This document shows, in pieces, positions 33,536 through 42,637 of a stretch of DNA of 64,000 nt; position 1 is the first letter of the stretch, and every line of letters begins with the position of its first letter. The notes beneath the pieces were generated by a model. That model had not been told where the DNA came from. It worked only from the letters and a program-made list of their open reading frames with translations, and made no database searches. The translations under genes and the position numbers were made by a program. The DNA lies in NCBI RefSeq assembly GCF_006547145.1, contig NZ_CP041244.1:7502001-7566000 (forward strand). Direction: 5' to 3'. The stretch is from Actinomadura sp. WMMA1423 (GTDB lineage Bacteria > Actinomycetota > Actinomycetes > Streptosporangiales > Streptosporangiaceae).

Positions 33536-33952
33536 ATGACGCTCATCCGCAGCGCCGAGAGCCGCCGGACCGAGACTCCGAACGCCGTGATGACCACGGC
33601 CGCGACGCCGACCCAGGGCGGCACCGAGGGGATCGCCGTCTGGCGCGTGGAGTGGAGGCCGGGCAGGACCGGCCCGCTGCACGCGTTCGACACCGAGCAG
33701 GTGTGGACGTTCCTCGACGGCGCCGCCGTCGTGGACCTCGACGGCCGCAAGCTGGAGGCGGGCGCCGGCGACACCGTCGTCCTGCCCGCCGGCGCGCCCC
33801 GCCAGATGGCGACGGGGGACACCGGTTTCACCGCCGTCGTCGCGGCCCGCGCGGGCTGCCTCGTCTACGACCCGGAGGCCCTGGTGGACGAGACCCGCTG
33901 CGCGATCGCGCCCCAGGGGGACGAGCGGATCGTCCCGCCCTGGGCCGTGTGA
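33536..33952 (+). CDS. Cupin-domain protein
   Basis: A 138-residue single cupin domain. GRTGPLHAFDTEQVWTFLDG is cupin motif 1 with His, Asp/Glu spacing, and LEAGAGDTVVLPAGAPRQMATG is motif 2, where the usual His is replaced. It may be a small binding protein or a weak dioxygenase. It is likely under control of the divergent MarR. The substrate is unknown. Confidence 0.9.
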   Translation: MTLIRSAESRRTETPNAVMTTAATPTQGGTEGIAVWRVEWRPGRTGPLHAFDTEQVWTFLDGAAVVDLDGRKLEAGAGDTVVLPAGAPRQMATGDTGFTAVVAARAGCLVYDPEALVDETRCAIAPQGDERIVPPWAV

Positions 33953-33965
33953 GGCGCCCCGCCGG

Positions 33966-34610
33966 TCAGCCGCCCAGGTAGGCGAGGACGGCCAGGACGC
34001 GGCGGTTGTCGTCCTCGGACGGCGGCAGCCCGAGCTTGCCGAAGATGCTGTTGGTGTGCTTGCTGATCGCCTTCTCGGTGACGAACAGCTTCGCGGCGAT
34101 CGCGGCGTTCGTGCGGCCCTCGGCCATCAGCCCGAGCACCTCCCGCTCGCGAGGGGTGAGCTGCTGCAGCGGCTCCTCGCGGGTGTGCCGGGTGAGCAGC
34201 TGGGCGACCACGTCGGGGTCGAGGGCGGTGCCGCCGGCGGCGACCCGGCGCACAGCCTCCACGAAGACCTTGACGTCCGACACGCGGTCCTTCAGCAGGT
34301 AGCCGATGCCGCCCGTGCTGTCCGACAGCAGTTCCCGCGCGTAGAGCTGCTCCACGTGCTGCGACAGCACGAGGACCGGCAGGCCCGGGATCTCCTTGCG
34401 CGCCTCCAGTGCGGCCTTCAGCCCCTCGTCGGTGAAGGTCGGGGGGAGCCGGACGTCCACCACCGCCACGTCGGGGCGGTGCGTGGTCAGCGCCCGGAGC
34501 AGGGAGGGCCCGTTGTCGACCGCCTCGACGACCTCGAAGCCGAACGCGCCCAGCAGGCGGATCAGCCCGTCCCGGAGGAGGGCGAGGTCTTCGGCGATGA
34601 CAACGCGCAC
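33966..34610 (-). CDS. NarL/LuxR-type response regulator
   Basis: A 214-residue regulator. The receiver domain has the acidic pair ED (residues 6-7, IAEDLALLRDGL), the phospho-acceptor in VVDVRLPP near residue 52, and K in LLKDRV. The C-terminal LuxR-type DNA-binding domain is LTPREREVLGLMAEGRTNAAIAAKLFVTEKAISKHTNSIF. GTG is the start, with GGAG 5 nt upstream. It overlaps the histidine kinase by 49 bp, an unusually long but workable coupling. Its targets are unknown. Confidence 0.93.
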   Translation of the reverse strand: MRVVIAEDLALLRDGLIRLLGAFGFEVVEAVDNGPSLLRALTTHRPDVAVVDVRLPPTFTDEGLKAALEARKEIPGLPVLVLSQHVEQLYARELLSDSTGGIGYLLKDRVSDVKVFVEAVRRVAAGGTALDPDVVAQLLTRHTREEPLQQLTPREREVLGLMAEGRTNAAIAAKLFVTEKAISKHTNSIFGKLGLPPSEDDNRRVLAVLAYLGG

Positions 34611-35848
34611 GGCAGCTCCATGGTCACGATGGTCGGCCCGCCCACCGGGCTCGTCACCGCCATCGTCCCATCGAACGCGGCGAGCCTGCGTTCGATACCG
34701 CGCATCCCGCTCCCCGCCGCCGGGTCCGCGCCGCCCGTCCCGTCGTCTCCGATGATCATGATCAGCCGGTCGCCGGTGTGCTCGATCTGCACCCAGGCGC
34801 GCCGCGCGGCCGAGTGCTTGACGACGTTGGCGAGCATCTCCGCCACCGCGAAGTACGCCGCCGACTCCACCGGCGCGTCGCCGCGTCCGGGCAGGTCGAT
34901 CCGGACGTCCACGGGCAGCGGCAGGGTGAGCGCGAGGGCGCGCACCGCCCCGTCGAGCCCCCGCTCGGCCAGCACCGGCGGATGGATGCCCCTGACCAGG
35001 TCGCGCAGCTCGGTCAGCGCCGTGCCGCTCGCCTCGCGGGCCTCGGCCAGGAGCTTGCTCGCCGTCTCGGGGTCGTGCTTCATCAGCTCCTCGGCCAGGC
35101 CGATGTTCATGCTCAGCGCGACCAGCCTGGCCTGGGCGCCGTCGTGCAGGTCCCGCTCGATGCGGCGCAGCTCGGCCGCCGAGGCGTCCACCGCGTCCGA
35201 CCGCGTCTCGGTGAGCCGCTGGACGCGCTCGGCCAGCGCGCCCCGGGTCGGCGCCAGCAGCGACTGGCAGAACGTCGCGTGCGCCTTCAGGAACGACGGC
35301 CCGAGCCGGACCCCCGCCGCGGTCAGCGCCGCGCCCAGCACGACGGTCCCGACGAAGCCGACCGCGCCCCACTCGTCCAGCGTCCAAAAGGGGCCCCACC
35401 CGTAGTCGGTCAGCAGCGCGACCCACGGCGCCACGAGCACGCCCTCCAGCCCGTAGAGCGTCAGGCCCCCCGCGAGGATGCCGAGGACGAGCGCGACCGG
35501 GACGTTCAGGATCGCCCACAGCAGGTCGCGCCACGAGGCCGGATCGGTGAGGATCCACTTCAGCCGGCCGAAGGGGCCGGCCCCGGCGGGCTCCGGCCGG
35601 TACGGGACGGGGATCCGCACCCCCGACCACTCCGCCGCCCAGGCGCGCTGCTGGTTGGCGACCGTCCGGATCGCCTGGAACATCACCGGCGCCAGCACGA
35701 CCCCGACCCCCAGCGGGATGAACGCGACCGACAGCACGGTCAGGATGAACACCGGCAGGTTCACCGCGAACGCCAGCACGATCTGGACGACGGCCCGGAC
35801 GAAGGCGGTGAGGGCGCGCCGCCCGTACCCGCGCAGTAGCTCGCTCAC
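34562..35848 (-). CDS. Membrane sensor histidine kinase (HisKA_3 type)
   Basis: A 428-residue kinase with a hydrophobic sensor region of at least four membrane helices in the first 200 residues (for example LAFAVNLPVFILTVLSVAFI and VALVLGILAGGLTLYGL). The phospho-acceptor is in ERDLHDGAQARLVALSMNIGL near residue 240. HATPase_c motifs are EMLANVVKHS and IGDDGTGG. GGAGG lies 5 nt before the GTG. It signals to the response regulator directly downstream. Its stimulus may be envelope or membrane stress, by analogy only. Confidence 0.93.
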   Translation of the reverse strand: MSELLRGYGRRALTAFVRAVVQIVLAFAVNLPVFILTVLSVAFIPLGVGVVLAPVMFQAIRTVANQQRAWAAEWSGVRIPVPYRPEPAGAGPFGRLKWILTDPASWRDLLWAILNVPVALVLGILAGGLTLYGLEGVLVAPWVALLTDYGWGPFWTLDEWGAVGFVGTVVLGAALTAAGVRLGPSFLKAHATFCQSLLAPTRGALAERVQRLTETRSDAVDASAAELRRIERDLHDGAQARLVALSMNIGLAEELMKHDPETASKLLAEAREASGTALTELRDLVRGIHPPVLAERGLDGAVRALALTLPLPVDVRIDLPGRGDAPVESAAYFAVAEMLANVVKHSAARRAWVQIEHTGDRLIMIIGDDGTGGADPAAGSGMRGIERRLAAFDGTMAVTSPVGGPTIVTMELPCALSSPKTSPSSGTG

Positions 35849-36043
35849 CGTTCCTCCAAGGGGTTCGCCGTAGGACCTCCACCATTGTCATCGTTCGCGG
35901 CCTGGGGCTCGGTGGTGCTAGACCCCCTCTTCGTCACCATGGCGGTGGGGTTAGGCCTACCGTCATTCGAGCGTGACAAGACAACAGGCCCCGTTCCCTG
36001 GACAATGCACGGCGACACCCAGGGGAGAAAGCGAATCCAAGCT

Positions 36044-38713
36044 GTGACAGCGACCATCAGCCAGACGTCCGACGGCCAGGGCCAAAGGCCCGCCCTCCGG
36101 CCCATCACCGAGCGCATCGCCGAGGAGATCGGCGTCCGCGAGGGGCAGGTGCGGGTCGCGGTGGACCTGCTCGACGGCGGGGCGACCGTCCCGTTCATCG
36201 CCCGCTACCGCAAGGAGGCGACCGGCGCGCTCGACGACGCCCAGCTCCGCGCGCTGGAGGAGCGGCTGCGCTACCTGCGCGAGCTGGACGAGCGCCGCGC
36301 CGCGATCCTGGAGTCGGTCGAGTCGCAGGGCAAGCTGACCGGCGAGCTGCGGGCCCAGATCATGGCGGCCGAGTCCAAGGCGCGGCTGGAGGACATCTAC
36401 CTCCCGTACAAGCCGAAGCGGCGCACCAAGGCACAGATCGCCCGCGAGGCCGGACTCGAACCGCTCGCCGAGATGCTGCTCGGCGACCCGTCCCGCGACC
36501 CGCAGGCCGAGGCCGCCGCCTTCGTGGACGAGGAGAAGGGCGTCGCCGACGCGGCCGCCGCGCTGGAGGGCGCCCGCGCCATCCTGGTCGAGCGCTTCGC
36601 CGAGGACGCCGACCTCATCGGCGCCCTGCGCGAGCGCATGTGGAACCGGGGCCGCATGGTCTCGCGCGTCCGGGACGGCAAGCAGGAGTCGGGCGCCAAG
36701 TTCTCCGACTACTTCGAGTTCGCCGAGCCGTTCGCGAAGCTGCCCTCGCACCGCGTCCTCGCGCTGTTCCGCGGGGAGAAGGAGGAGGTCCTCGACCTCG
36801 ACCTGGAGCCCGAGGAGGCGGGGGACGAGCCCGCCGCGCGCAGCTCCTACGAGGTGGAGATCGCCCGCCGGTTCCAGATCACCGACCAGGGCCGTCCGGC
36901 CGACAGGTGGCTGTCGGACGCGGTCCGGTGGGCCTGGCGCACCCGGATCCTCGTCCACCTCGGCATCGACCTGCGCACCCGGCTGCGGCAGGAGGCCGAG
37001 GACGAGGCGGTCCGCGTGTTCGCCGCCAACCTGCGCGACCTCCTGCTCGCCGCGCCCGCGGGCACCCGCACGACCATGGGCCTGGACCCGGGCCTGCGCA
37101 CCGGCGTCAAGGTCGCGGTCGTCGACGCGACCGGCAAGGTCGTCGCGACCGACACCATCTACCCGCACGAGCCCCGCCGCAGGTGGGACGAGTCGATCGA
37201 GACGCTCGCCCGGCTGGCCCGCGAGCACCGGGTCGACCTCGTCTCCATCGGCAACGGCACCGCCTCGCGCGAGACCGACAAGCTCGCCGCCGACCTGATC
37301 GCCCGGCACCCCGACCTCAAGCTGACCAAGGTCATGGTGTCGGAGGCGGGCGCGTCGGTGTACTCGGCGTCGGAGTACGCGGGCCGCGAGCTGCCCGGCA
37401 TGGACGTCTCGCTGCGCGGCGCCGTGTCCATCGCCCGCCGCCTGCAGGACCCGCTCGCCGAGCTGGTCAAGATCGACCCCAAGTCGATCGGCGTCGGCCA
37501 GTACCAGCACGACGTCTCCGAGGTGAAGCTGTCGCGCTCCCTCGACGCCGTCGTCGAGGACTGCGTGAACGCCGTCGGCGTCGACGTCAACACCGCCTCG
37601 GCGCCGCTGCTCACCCGCGTGTCGGGCATCGGCGAGGGCCTCGCGGAGAACATCGTCGCGCACCGCGACGCCAACGGCCCGTTCCGCAGCCGCACCGGGC
37701 TGAAGGGCGTCCCGCGGCTCGGCCCGAAGGCGTTCGAGCAGTGCGCCGGCTTCCTGCGCATCCCCGGCGGCGACGACCCTCTCGACGCCTCCAGCGTGCA
37801 CCCCGAGTCCTACCCGGTCGTCCACCGGATCCTGGACGCCGCCGGCACCGACATCAAGGCGCTCGTCGGGAACACCGCCGTCCTGCGCTCGCTCACGCCG
37901 GCGGAGTTCGTCGACGAGACCTTCGGGCTGCCGACCGTCACCGACATCCTCGCCGAGCTGGAGAAGCCCGGCCGCGACCCGCGCCCGGCGTTCCGGACCG
38001 CCACGTTCAAGGAGGGCGTCGACAAGCTCGCCGACCTCGAACCCGGCATGCTCCTGGAGGGCGTCGTCACCAACGTCGCCGCCTTCGGGGCGTTCGTGGA
38101 CGTCGGCGTCCACCAGGACGGGCTTGTGCACATTTCCGCCATGTCGGACAAGTTCGTCTCCGATCCGCGCGAGGTCGCCAAGCCCGGCGACATCGTCCGG
38201 GTGAAGGTGCTGGACGTCGACCTGCAGCGCAAGCGCATCTCGCTGACCCTGCGCCTGGACGACGAGCCGGGCCGCGACCAGCAGGGCGGCGGCCGGCGCG
38301 GCGAGCAGCGCGACCGGGGCGCACGTCCGGCCCGCGGCGGCCAGGAACGGCGCGGCCAGGGCCAGGGCGGCCGAACCCAGCGCGGGCAGAACCAGGGCGG
38401 GCAGAACCAGGGCGGACAGAACCAGGGCGGACAGAACCAGGGCGGACAGAACCAGGGCGGACAGAACCAGGGCGGACAGAACCAGGGCGGGCAGGCCCAG
38501 CGCGGCCAGGAGCGGCGCGGGCAGGACCAGCGGGGTCAGGACCAGCGCGGCCGGAACCAGCGGGGCGGGCAGCGCCGCGGCGGGCAGGGCGGCGGCGGGC
38601 AGGGCGGCGGCGACTTCTCCGGCGGCGGCGCCATGGCCGACGCCCTCAGGCGCGCCGGCCTGGACAAGGGCCTGCCCGGCAAGGACAAGGGCCGCTCCGG
38701 CAAGGGCCGCTGA
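36044..38713 (+). CDS. tex: Tex-family RNA-binding protein with Gly/Gln/Asn repeat tail
   Basis: An 889-residue Tex protein. The N-terminal region (ITERIAEEIGVREGQVRVAVDLLDGG, FIARYRKE) is Tex-specific. TMGLDPGLRTGVKVAVVD is the YqgF-like domain near residue 345; SGIGEGLAENIVAHRDANG is a helix-hairpin-helix; and GMLLEGVVTNVAAFGAFVDVGVH is the S1 RNA-binding domain near 680. The tail after LRLDDEPGRDQQGG is about 145 residues of Gly, Gln, Asn and Arg repeats, not usual for short Tex proteins. Tex acts on transcription and RNA quality. GTG is chosen because it leads into the family N-terminus; an ATG at 36005 is possible. It diverges from the kinase gene. Confidence 0.93.
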   Translation: MTATISQTSDGQGQRPALRPITERIAEEIGVREGQVRVAVDLLDGGATVPFIARYRKEATGALDDAQLRALEERLRYLRELDERRAAILESVESQGKLTGELRAQIMAAESKARLEDIYLPYKPKRRTKAQIAREAGLEPLAEMLLGDPSRDPQAEAAAFVDEEKGVADAAAALEGARAILVERFAEDADLIGALRERMWNRGRMVSRVRDGKQESGAKFSDYFEFAEPFAKLPSHRVLALFRGEKEEVLDLDLEPEEAGDEPAARSSYEVEIARRFQITDQGRPADRWLSDAVRWAWRTRILVHLGIDLRTRLRQEAEDEAVRVFAANLRDLLLAAPAGTRTTMGLDPGLRTGVKVAVVDATGKVVATDTIYPHEPRRRWDESIETLARLAREHRVDLVSIGNGTASRETDKLAADLIARHPDLKLTKVMVSEAGASVYSASEYAGRELPGMDVSLRGAVSIARRLQDPLAELVKIDPKSIGVGQYQHDVSEVKLSRSLDAVVEDCVNAVGVDVNTASAPLLTRVSGIGEGLAENIVAHRDANGPFRSRTGLKGVPRLGPKAFEQCAGFLRIPGGDDPLDASSVHPESYPVVHRILDAAGTDIKALVGNTAVLRSLTPAEFVDETFGLPTVTDILAELEKPGRDPRPAFRTATFKEGVDKLADLEPGMLLEGVVTNVAAFGAFVDVGVHQDGLVHISAMSDKFVSDPREVAKPGDIVRVKVLDVDLQRKRISLTLRLDDEPGRDQQGGGRRGEQRDRGARPARGGQERRGQGQGGRTQRGQNQGGQNQGGQNQGGQNQGGQNQGGQNQGGQNQGGQAQRGQERRGQDQRGQDQRGRNQRGGQRRGGQGGGGQGGGDFSGGGAMADALRRAGLDKGLPGKDKGRSGKGR
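38386..38490 (+). repeat. 15-bp tandem repeat in the tex gene, 7 copies
   Basis: The unit GCAGAACCAGGGCGG repeats seven times without a gap, with a silent G/A change at the first base in several copies. It encodes GQNQG units. The flanking sequence continues with degenerate GQ/RGQ units. Confidence 0.95.
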
Positions 38714-38721
38714 GACCGGGC

Positions 38722-38741
38722 GACGCCGAACGGGCGGCGTC
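38722..38741. terminator. Hairpin between convergent tex and transporter genes
   Basis: GACGCCG and CGGCGTC pair with a 6-nt loop in the 51-bp gap between convergent stops. Probable bidirectional terminator. Confidence 0.45.
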
Positions 38742-38764
38742 CCGAGCTCAGGCCGGGACGCCGT

Positions 38765-39922
38765 TCAGCCGTCGCCGAAACCGCGCCAGCGCCCGTCCGA
38801 GCCGGTCTCGGTCGGGCGCTGCGGACGGACGGGACGGCGCGGCTGCGGAGGCGCGGCCTCCGGAGGCGGGCCCTCGGGCCGGTCGTAGGGGCCCCTGCCG
38901 AGCGGGTCGGTCGCGTACGGGGAGCGCTGCGGCGGCACCGGGGGCGCCTGCTGATGCCCTGGCCCGAGGAGCGGGGCGCCCAGCACGGGCCCCCCGACGG
39001 CCGTACTGCCGAACGGGTCCGCGTCGGCGGCCTCCGCGCGGGCGGGGTCGTCGGGCGCGTCCGGAATCGGCCGGTGCCGGGGGAACTGGAGGACGGCGAT
39101 CGCGCCCAGCGCCAGCGCTCCCAGCCGCATCGCCGAGCGCCCCACGTCCTGCGGCCACGGCTCCGCGTAGAGGAAGGTGCCCATGGTCAGCAGGTAGGTC
39201 TTCGCGCTCACCGTCATCACGGTGGCCACGATCGACACCCGGCAGCGCTGGAACGCCATGACCATGATCCCGAACCCGACCGCGGCCGCCAGCACCGTCA
39301 GGTAGGGCCACGGCGTCGCGGTGATCCGCAGGCTGGTGGCGTGCGCGTCGTCGCTCCACCCCTTGATCGCCAGCTCGGCGGTGCCGACCGGGAAGCCCGA
39401 GCTCAGCCCGTAGGCGATGCCGGTCACCGGGCGCGCGTGCCGGCCGTCCGGCCGGTGGTCGCCGAGGATGAGGATCAGCAGCGGCACGATCACCGCGGGG
39501 GCGACCACCGCGGCGACCTTCCACAGCGGCGCGTCGGCGGAGCCGATGGGCTCGTCCCCGCGCAGCGACCCGGTCAGCAGCAGGATCGCCGCGCCGATCA
39601 GCACCAGGCTGAGCCACTCGCGCGCGGTCAGCCGCTCGCCGAAGAACACCAGCGCGATCAGCAGCAGCGGCACGATGCCGGACATGAAGATCGGTACCGC
39701 GGTGGACAGGGGCAGGTTGCGCAGCGCGAGGATCTGCAGGCTGAGCCCGCCGAGCACGATCCCGAGCGCGATGAGGAAGACCCAGTTGCTCACGACCGTC
39801 CACACCAGGTGCGGGATGCGGTTGCCCCGGACAGGGGGCATCCGGTCCGCCGCCAGCTTGAACACGGCGAACCCGAGGTAGTAGAGACCGGTCGCACTGA
39901 AGGCCGCGGCTATCCCGTTCAT
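38765..39922 (-). CDS. EamA/DMT-type transporter with proline-rich cytoplasmic tail
   Basis: A 385-residue membrane protein with about nine to ten helices in the first 285 residues, for example VVSNWVFLIALGIVLGGLSL and AVPIFMSGIVPLLLIALVFF, and the family motif FGERLTAREWLSLVLIGAAILL. The last 100 residues are hydrophilic and rich in Pro, Gly and Arg (PQRSPYATDPLGRGPYDRP), not a usual feature. It belongs to the drug/metabolite transporter superfamily; the substrate is unknown. It converges with tex and diverges from tig. Confidence 0.88.
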   Translation of the reverse strand: MNGIAAAFSATGLYYLGFAVFKLAADRMPPVRGNRIPHLVWTVVSNWVFLIALGIVLGGLSLQILALRNLPLSTAVPIFMSGIVPLLLIALVFFGERLTAREWLSLVLIGAAILLLTGSLRGDEPIGSADAPLWKVAAVVAPAVIVPLLILILGDHRPDGRHARPVTGIAYGLSSGFPVGTAELAIKGWSDDAHATSLRITATPWPYLTVLAAAVGFGIMVMAFQRCRVSIVATVMTVSAKTYLLTMGTFLYAEPWPQDVGRSAMRLGALALGAIAVLQFPRHRPIPDAPDDPARAEAADADPFGSTAVGGPVLGAPLLGPGHQQAPPVPPQRSPYATDPLGRGPYDRPEGPPPEAAPPQPRRPVRPQRPTETGSDGRWRGFGDG

Positions 39923-40103
39923 CCCGGACGAGTATGGGGGTTCCGGTGTCCCATGTCACTGCCCGTGCGGCATCGTTGACGCGGTTTCGCCGGGGTCGCG
40001 GGCCTCCGATGTCCGCAGACGGCGCTGCGACCCCATAGACTTGGCCGCGCGAAAGGCGCGGAGCCGTACTCGGCGTGCCCGCGCCGCTGAGAGACTGACC
40101 GGC

Positions 40104-40129
40104 CGAGCACCACGGTCGAGCACCACGGT
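40104..40129 (+). repeat. 13-bp tandem duplication in the tig leader
   Basis: CGAGCACCACGGT is present twice in a row in the 305-bp gap between the transporter and tig. The same gap has a TAGACT -10-like hexamer (40036-40041) and a small hairpin with a GAAA-containing loop (40045-40061), so it is the tig promoter and leader region. Confidence 0.6.
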
Positions 40130-40227
40130 GCACCGCTGCGTGGAGGCCGAGGGCTCGCAGGCAAAGAGGAACAGCACGCGTCGAACGCCGCGGCCGAGAC
40201 AGCGCCCGATCAAGGAGACCGACCCCA

Positions 40228-41730
40228 GTGAAGACCGATGTCGAGGAGCTGACCCCCACGCGGGTCAAGCTCACCGTCGAGGTTCCGTTCGACGAGCTCA
40301 AGCCGAACCTCGACAAGGCGTACAAGGAGATCTCGCAGCAGGTGCGGATCAAGGGCTTCCGGCCCGGCAAGGTTCCCGCCCCGCTGATCGACAAGTACGT
40401 CGGCCGGGGTGCGGTCCTCCAGGAGGCGGTCAACGACGCGCTTCCCGAGCTGTACGGCCGCGCCGTCGAGGAGTCCGAGATCTTCGTGCTCGGGCAGCCC
40501 GACGTCGAGGTGACCGAGCTGGAGGACGGCACCCAGTTCGCCTTCACCGCCGAGGTCGACATCCGGCCGAAGTTCGAGGTGCCCGACTACGACGGCCTGG
40601 AGGTCGTCGTCGAGGACGCCGAGGTCACCGACGAGCAGGTCGAGGAGACCATCGGCAACCTCCGCGAGCGCTTCGCCTCCCTCACCGGCGCCGAGCGCGC
40701 GGCCGAGGAGGGCGACTTCGCCACCATCGACCTCGTCGCGCGCATCGACGGCGAGGAGATCGAGGACGCCTCGACCAGCGGCTACTCCTACGAGGTCGGC
40801 AGCAACTCCGCCATCGAGGGCCTGGACGAGGCCATCACCGGCCTCGCCGCGGGCGAGGACAAGACCTTCACCGGCACCCTGGTCGGCGGCGAGCACGCCG
40901 GCGAGGAGGCCGAGATCACCGTCACGGTGCAGAGCGTCAAGGTGAAGAACCTGCCCGACCTGGACGACGAGTTCGCCCAGCTCGCCAGCGAGTTCGACAC
41001 CATCGAAGAGCTGCGCGCGGACGTGCGCGACCGGCTCGGCCGGCAGGTGAGGCTGCAGCAGCTGTCCGAGGCCCGCGACAAGGCCCTCGAGGCGCTCCTG
41101 GAGAAGGTCGACATCCCGCTCCCCGAGAAGGTCGTGGAAGAGGAGATCGGCCGCCGCAACCAGCAGCTGGAGCAGCAGCTCCAGATGGCGGGCATGTCCA
41201 AGGACGACTACCTCGAGGAAGAGGAGAAGACCGCCGAGGAGTTCGACACCGAGGTCGCCGACGCGGCCCGCCTCGCGGTCAAGGGCGGCTTCGTGCTCGA
41301 CCAGCTCGCCGTCCAGGAGGAGCTCGGCGTCGAGAACGAGGAGCTCAGCGAGTACGTCGTCACGCAGGCGATGCAGATGGGCGTGCAGCCCCAGCAGCTC
41401 GCCGAGTACCTGACGCAGAACAACCAGCTGCCCGCGATCGTCTCCGAGGTGCTGCGCAGCAAGGCGCTGAACCTGGTCGTCGAGCACGTCACGGTCAAGG
41501 ACGAGTCCGGCAACGAGATCGACGTCGACGCCGTCCAGCGCGAGCTGAACGGCGAGACCGCCCCGGCCGAGGACGGCGAGGGCGGCGAGGACGCCTCCGC
41601 CGACGCCGGTGAGGGCGCCGCCGAGGCCGCGAAGGACGAGACCCCCGAGGCGACGGCTGAGGCCGCCGCTGAGGAGTCCCCGGCCGCCGAGGCGGCCGAC
41701 GAGCAGGACGGCAAGAGCAAGGACGCCTAG
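40228..41730 (+). CDS. tig: Trigger factor (ribosome-associated chaperone)
   Basis: A 500-residue trigger factor. The ribosome-binding signature is GFRPGKVP (near residue 46) after the N-terminal TPTRVKLTVEVPFDELK. A PPIase (FKBP-like) domain spans about residues 155-245 (TIDLVARIDGEEIEDASTSGYSYEVG), and a helical C-terminal domain follows to about 430. The last 70 residues are highly acidic and Ala/Glu-rich (EGGEDASADAGEGAAEAAKD), typical of actinomycetes. The start is GTG with AAGGAG 11 nt upstream. It precedes the clp genes, as in other actinomycetes, but is separated by a terminator. Confidence 0.97.
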   Translation: MKTDVEELTPTRVKLTVEVPFDELKPNLDKAYKEISQQVRIKGFRPGKVPAPLIDKYVGRGAVLQEAVNDALPELYGRAVEESEIFVLGQPDVEVTELEDGTQFAFTAEVDIRPKFEVPDYDGLEVVVEDAEVTDEQVEETIGNLRERFASLTGAERAAEEGDFATIDLVARIDGEEIEDASTSGYSYEVGSNSAIEGLDEAITGLAAGEDKTFTGTLVGGEHAGEEAEITVTVQSVKVKNLPDLDDEFAQLASEFDTIEELRADVRDRLGRQVRLQQLSEARDKALEALLEKVDIPLPEKVVEEEIGRRNQQLEQQLQMAGMSKDDYLEEEEKTAEEFDTEVADAARLAVKGGFVLDQLAVQEELGVENEELSEYVVTQAMQMGVQPQQLAEYLTQNNQLPAIVSEVLRSKALNLVVEHVTVKDESGNEIDVDAVQRELNGETAPAEDGEGGEDASADAGEGAAEAAKDETPEATAEAAAEESPAAEAADEQDGKSKDA

Positions 41731-41759
41731 AGCCTTCTGGACGTCCTCGAAGCACCGGG

Positions 41760-41794
41760 CGCGCCCCGCATCCGTACGACGGGTGCGGGGCGCG
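41760..41794 (+). terminator. Terminator after tig
   Basis: A long GC stem (CGCGCCCCGCA / TGCGGGGCGCG) continued by CCGT / ACGG around an ACG loop starts 29 nt after the tig stop. It separates tig from clpP1. The clpP promoter must lie in 41795-41957. Confidence 0.7.
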
Positions 41795-41970
41795 CGCGTA
41801 GGGGCGTCCCGCCGGGCCTGCGGCGGTGAAGATCGTCCCCAACGCGTGAGTCGCCGGGGCCGCCCCGGGTACGCCCCTGGCGAAAAGCCGGGCCCCCGGG
41901 CGTGAGTGGGCCCGTGAGCGCGTTAATGTCCAAGCATCCGAACCGATTAAAAGGACCGGAGGAACACCCG

Positions 41971-42609
41971 GTGAGCATGCCTCCGACTTTCGACGAGTCG
42001 TCGCGGATCCAGGCGCGGGTCGCCGAGGCGCCCCTGTTGCCTCTGGGCGACCAGCTGTTCCAGCGGCTGCTGCGCGAGCGCATCGTCTTCCTCGGCCAGC
42101 AGGTCGACGACGACATCGCCAACCGCATCTGCGCCGAGCTCCTGCTGCTGTCGGCCGAGGACGGCCGCCGCGACATCACGCTCTACATCAACTCGCCAGG
42201 CGGCTCCGTCACCGCCGGCATGGCGATCTACGACATCATGCAGTACGTCCCGAACGACGTCGTCACGGTCGGCATGGGCCTGGCCGCCTCGATGGGGCAG
42301 TTCCTGCTGTGCGCGGGCGCCAGGGGCAAGCGGTACGCCCTGCCGCACGCGCGGATCATGATGCACCAGCCGTCCGGCGGCATCGGCGGCACCGCCTCCG
42401 ACATCAAGATCCAGGCCGAGCAGATGCTCTACGTGAAGAAGACGCTCGCCGAGAAGATCGCCGAGCACACCGGCCAGGAACTCGACCAGATCGAGCGCGA
42501 CTCCGACCGGGACCGCTGGTTCACCGCCGACGAGGCCAAGGACTACGGGTTCGTCGACCACGTGGTGCTCAGCGCCAACCAGGTGCCCTCCGAGGGCCCC
42601 GTCTCCTGA
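41971..42609 (+). CDS. clpP1: ATP-dependent Clp protease proteolytic subunit 1
   Basis: A 212-residue ClpP. The catalytic Ser is in GLAASMGQFLL, His in MMHQPSGG, and Asp in the region after IERDSDRDRWF. LYINSPGGSVTAGMAIYD is the strand and oxyanion loop typical of ClpP. GGAGG lies 7 nt before the GTG, which gives MSMPPTFDES; the N-terminus forms the axial loop. In actinomycetes the two ClpPs form a hetero-tetradecamer that works with ClpX and ClpC. It is co-transcribed with clpP2 and clpX. Confidence 0.97.
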   Translation: MSMPPTFDESSRIQARVAEAPLLPLGDQLFQRLLRERIVFLGQQVDDDIANRICAELLLLSAEDGRRDITLYINSPGGSVTAGMAIYDIMQYVPNDVVTVGMGLAASMGQFLLCAGARGKRYALPHARIMMHQPSGGIGGTASDIKIQAEQMLYVKKTLAEKIAEHTGQELDQIERDSDRDRWFTADEAKDYGFVDHVVLSANQVPSEGPVS

Positions 42610-42637
42610 CGACCTCACAACGATTCGGAGGCACACA

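Noticed and set aside
35963..38131. 722-codon minus-strand open frame opposite tex
   Set aside because: Opposite a clearly real Tex protein; no domain is visible, and it results from third-position GC bias.
38386..38490. CRISPR-like array
   Set aside because: The repeated units are direct tandem 15-mers in frame within tex, without spacers. No other array-like pattern was seen in the window.
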